This document shows positions 62,132 to 64,000 of a stretch of DNA of 64,000 nt, piece by piece. Every line of letters starts with the position of its first letter. Position 1 is the first letter of the stretch. The translations under genes and the position numbers were made by a program. The notes below the pieces were generated by a model. It made no database searches and had not been told where the DNA came from. It saw only the letters and a program-made list of their open reading frames with translations. The DNA is from Aquatica leii. Lineage: Eukaryota > Arthropoda > Insecta > Coleoptera > Lampyridae. The stretch is from NCBI GenBank assembly GCA_035610365.1, contig CM069432.1, positions 265,419,177-265,483,176 of the forward strand, read 5' to 3'.

Positions 62132-63607
62132 TTAAGTTTCTTGAATAATTTTTACTATGTGGTTTTGTGTTGCAATTGGTATCTCTGCATTAATTTTTAT
62201 GTCGTTTGTCGGGAAAACTCCTTCAATTGCCATTAATGAATTGACGTCTGCTGTTTCGTTGGTTCGTCTAAAGCTTATGCCCGTTGACGTCGAAGTCCAA
62301 TCGACATTTTCTAGAAAGTTTCGTCCAATTATGATGTCAGTTTTTATTGAATTGTTAGGTGTAACAATTGAATCGATTTCGTAGATTACTTCGTCTATTT
62401 CTACTGGAAACTTAGTAGAATATGTACAGTTAACTTCTACATTTTGAAGTCCGTGCAGAATACATGGATCTTTCTTGATTGGTAAATCCAATTTTTTCAC
62501 CCAATCTTCTTGAATCAACGTTTTATTGCACCCTGTATCAACTAGAGCTGTAAGTTTGCAATTGTGCACGCTTACCTCTTTGTGATACTTCGAAAGTTCG
62601 ACATAGCTCACTTCACTTCGTGGTACGTTGTTCATTTGTCCAGTTGTTGTTGACGAACGACACTCTTCCGTTGTGTGTCCCATCTTTTGGCATTTAGCGC
62701 ACCGTTGTCGTCGTTGAGGTTGAGGACAATTACGAGATAAATGTCCATACTCGTTACAGTTGTAGCACTTGATTTCATTTCTTCGTTCAGTAGGTCTCAA
62801 ATTAGCAGTTTGTTGTTGGCTATTAATTTGTAATTCCGGTTTGATTCTGTTAAACGATGGACGCGAATACGTTTTTGGCCTGTCTCTTTCACACAAAACT
62901 TCGTATCGTTTTATTTTGTGTAAAAGCTCTTCTACAGTGTTGAAATCAAATAACATTAAATTTCTAGCTAGGTCTTTATCGTTCAATCCACTTATTATGT
63001 ACTTAATTAATGAAACAATGTCTATGTTACCTTTAACAGCGATGCTTTTCATTCCATAAACATAAGCCTCATAACTTTCATTAACTTGCTTTCGTTTGTT
63101 GCTTAACATCATGTGTACATCAGCTTGGTCAATGGCACTTGGAAAACTAACCTGTAATTGCGTTTTAAATTCGTTCCACGTAGTTATCTCATCTGCATTG
63201 CACTGCAGCCATTGCTTTGCTACACCTTGCATTTTGTCAACTGCATGTACCAACAACATAGGTTCACTCCATGAATATGCCTTCGCAACACTTTCTACCC
63301 GTTTTAACCATCGTTCTGCCGTCATACCCGTTTGCTTTGCAGGGTCAAACTCAGGTAAAAGTCGTTCCGCAACATCCCTTTGCAAACCGACGCCACTGCT
63401 TGTTATGTCATTCGACATGTTCATTAACGTATGTTCTCGACGAAGCAATTCGCGCTCTTTCATTAACAGTTCCCGTTCGTAACTTAATAATTGTTTTTCT
63501 TTCGTTAAAAGTTCATTTTCTACACACTTAGTCGAAGAAAACATCGGTGTTTTTATTGCTGTATCTTGCACTGATTTTACATCAAAGTCTGACTCACTTT
63601 CACTCAT
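62132..63607 (-). CDS. gag: Gypsy Gag-protease (young element)
   Basis: 491 codons, ATG at 63607. N-terminal part rich in KEREL/KERELL heptads (coiled coil, residues 35-60), capsid region (RWLKRVESVAKAYSW, GVAKQWLQC), then two CCHC zinc knuckles CYNCNEYGHLSRNC and CAKCQKMGHTTEEC, then aspartic protease with ALVDTGCNKTLI and the second signature DIIIGRNFLENVDW. It ends at TAA 62132-62134, and a second in-frame TAA lies at 62111-62113 before Pol. Confidence 0.95.
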   Translation of the reverse strand: MSESESDFDVKSVQDTAIKTPMFSSTKCVENELLTKEKQLLSYERELLMKERELLRREHTLMNMSNDITSSGVGLQRDVAERLLPEFDPAKQTGMTAERWLKRVESVAKAYSWSEPMLLVHAVDKMQGVAKQWLQCNADEITTWNEFKTQLQVSFPSAIDQADVHMMLSNKRKQVNESYEAYVYGMKSIAVKGNIDIVSLIKYIISGLNDKDLARNLMLFDFNTVEELLHKIKRYEVLCERDRPKTYSRPSFNRIKPELQINSQQQTANLRPTERRNEIKCYNCNEYGHLSRNCPQPQRRQRCAKCQKMGHTTEECRSSTTTGQMNNVPRSEVSYVELSKYHKEVSVHNCKLTALVDTGCNKTLIQEDWVKKLDLPIKKDPCILHGLQNVEVNCTYSTKFPVEIDEVIYEIDSIVTPNNSIKTDIIIGRNFLENVDWTSTSTGISFRRTNETADVNSLMAIEGVFPTNDIKINAEIPIATQNHIVKIIQET

Positions 63608-63720
63608 TTTATTTCGTTGTTATTCGTATTCACCGTATTCAAAAACTGTACGTGTTCGTTTTCACTTAATCGTTTCAATACACGTGTTTACATTGAACAA
63701 TATCCCACTTCTGAATTCGT

Positions 63721-63980
63721 TGTGGGCTTTTCGTTATCGTTTTTTCGTTGTGGATAATTCAAAGTAAACTACGCACGTTTCGTTTTAAATGAAATCTTTT
63801 ATTTCCTCTGATACATTATGAAAAACTATTCTTAATTTTAACACTTCAATAAAATGACGTTTAGTAAAGTCCGCGCTTTTTCACACACGGTTACCAACCA
63901 TGTTGCCAACCTAATTCTCGTCGCAACAAAAGCACTTGCGCTTTGCGCGCACTCTACCGGCAGGAACTACAATTCCCACA
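63721..63980 (-). repeat. 5' LTR of the young gypsy element
   Basis: 260 bp, identical by eye to 59155-59414; it should carry the leftward promoter. The adjoining minus-strand bases ACGAATTCAGAAGTGGG sit at the primer-site position, but I cannot match them to a tRNA. Confidence 0.93.
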
Positions 63981-64000
63981 TATATATTTTGGCATTACTT

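Larger units (their letters stand above)
59155..63980 (-). mobile_element. Complete young Ty3/gypsy element
   Basis: 4826 bp with two 260-bp LTRs (59155-59414 and 63721-63980) that I read as identical, and a 4-bp duplication TATA on both sides (59151-59154 and 63981-63984). LTRs start TG and end CA. Coding order on the minus strand is gag-protease then RT-RNase H-integrase, in one frame interrupted by two TAA codons. Identical LTRs mean very recent insertion. Confidence 0.95.

Overview
This window looks like a piece of an insect chromosome, most likely a beetle's. Three host genes can be recognised: CCT4, a NitFhit fusion and a Costal-2-type kinesin. The Nit-Fhit fusion is known from invertebrates, Costal-2 is an arthropod Hedgehog component, and most short introns are only 47-49 nt. 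The DNA is AT-rich and dominated by transposons and satellites. The beetle assignment is inference.

Layout. 1-539: 5' exons of CCT4 (minus strand, running off the left edge). 1560-7462: two tandem copies of a chimeric block made of a decayed Ty3/gypsy element (minus) joined to a Jockey-type LINE (plus). 7929-22662: the complete six-exon NitFhit gene (minus). It contains a 13.1-kb intron holding an old, broken Ty3/gypsy element (plus), a hAT remnant, and inside that hAT a complete 6.5-kb Ty3/gypsy element (minus). 24193-33860: a transposon graveyard with Penelope-like and LINE fragments and nested palindromic TIR elements. 34370-37321: two solo LTRs of the same gypsy family. 37906-50690: two non-autonomous hAT elements with intact 8-bp target duplications, three unrelated tandem satellites (about 172, 281 and 180 bp), fold-back repeats and MITEs. 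51498-54266: a Costal-2/KIF27-like kinesin in one exon. 55240-58600: nested Jockey fragments and an LTR-like stretch. 59155-63980: a second complete Ty3/gypsy element whose two LTRs appear identical.

The most unusual item is the gypsy family at 14393-20920 and 9808-13556. Directly after Pol, in the same reading frame, lies an OARD1-like macro domain (ADP-ribose hydrolase fold), followed in the complete copy by a CCCH zinc finger. In the complete copy one TAA codon separates Pol from the macro domain. In the older copy the matching codon is GAG, so the ancestral element probably made one Gag-Pol-macro polyprotein. The Gag zinc knuckle of the complete copy has lost three of its four ligands.

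Exon boundaries of the host genes were placed by eye from splice consensus and from how family motifs rejoin. Transposon family names rest on motif recognition, not on a database search.
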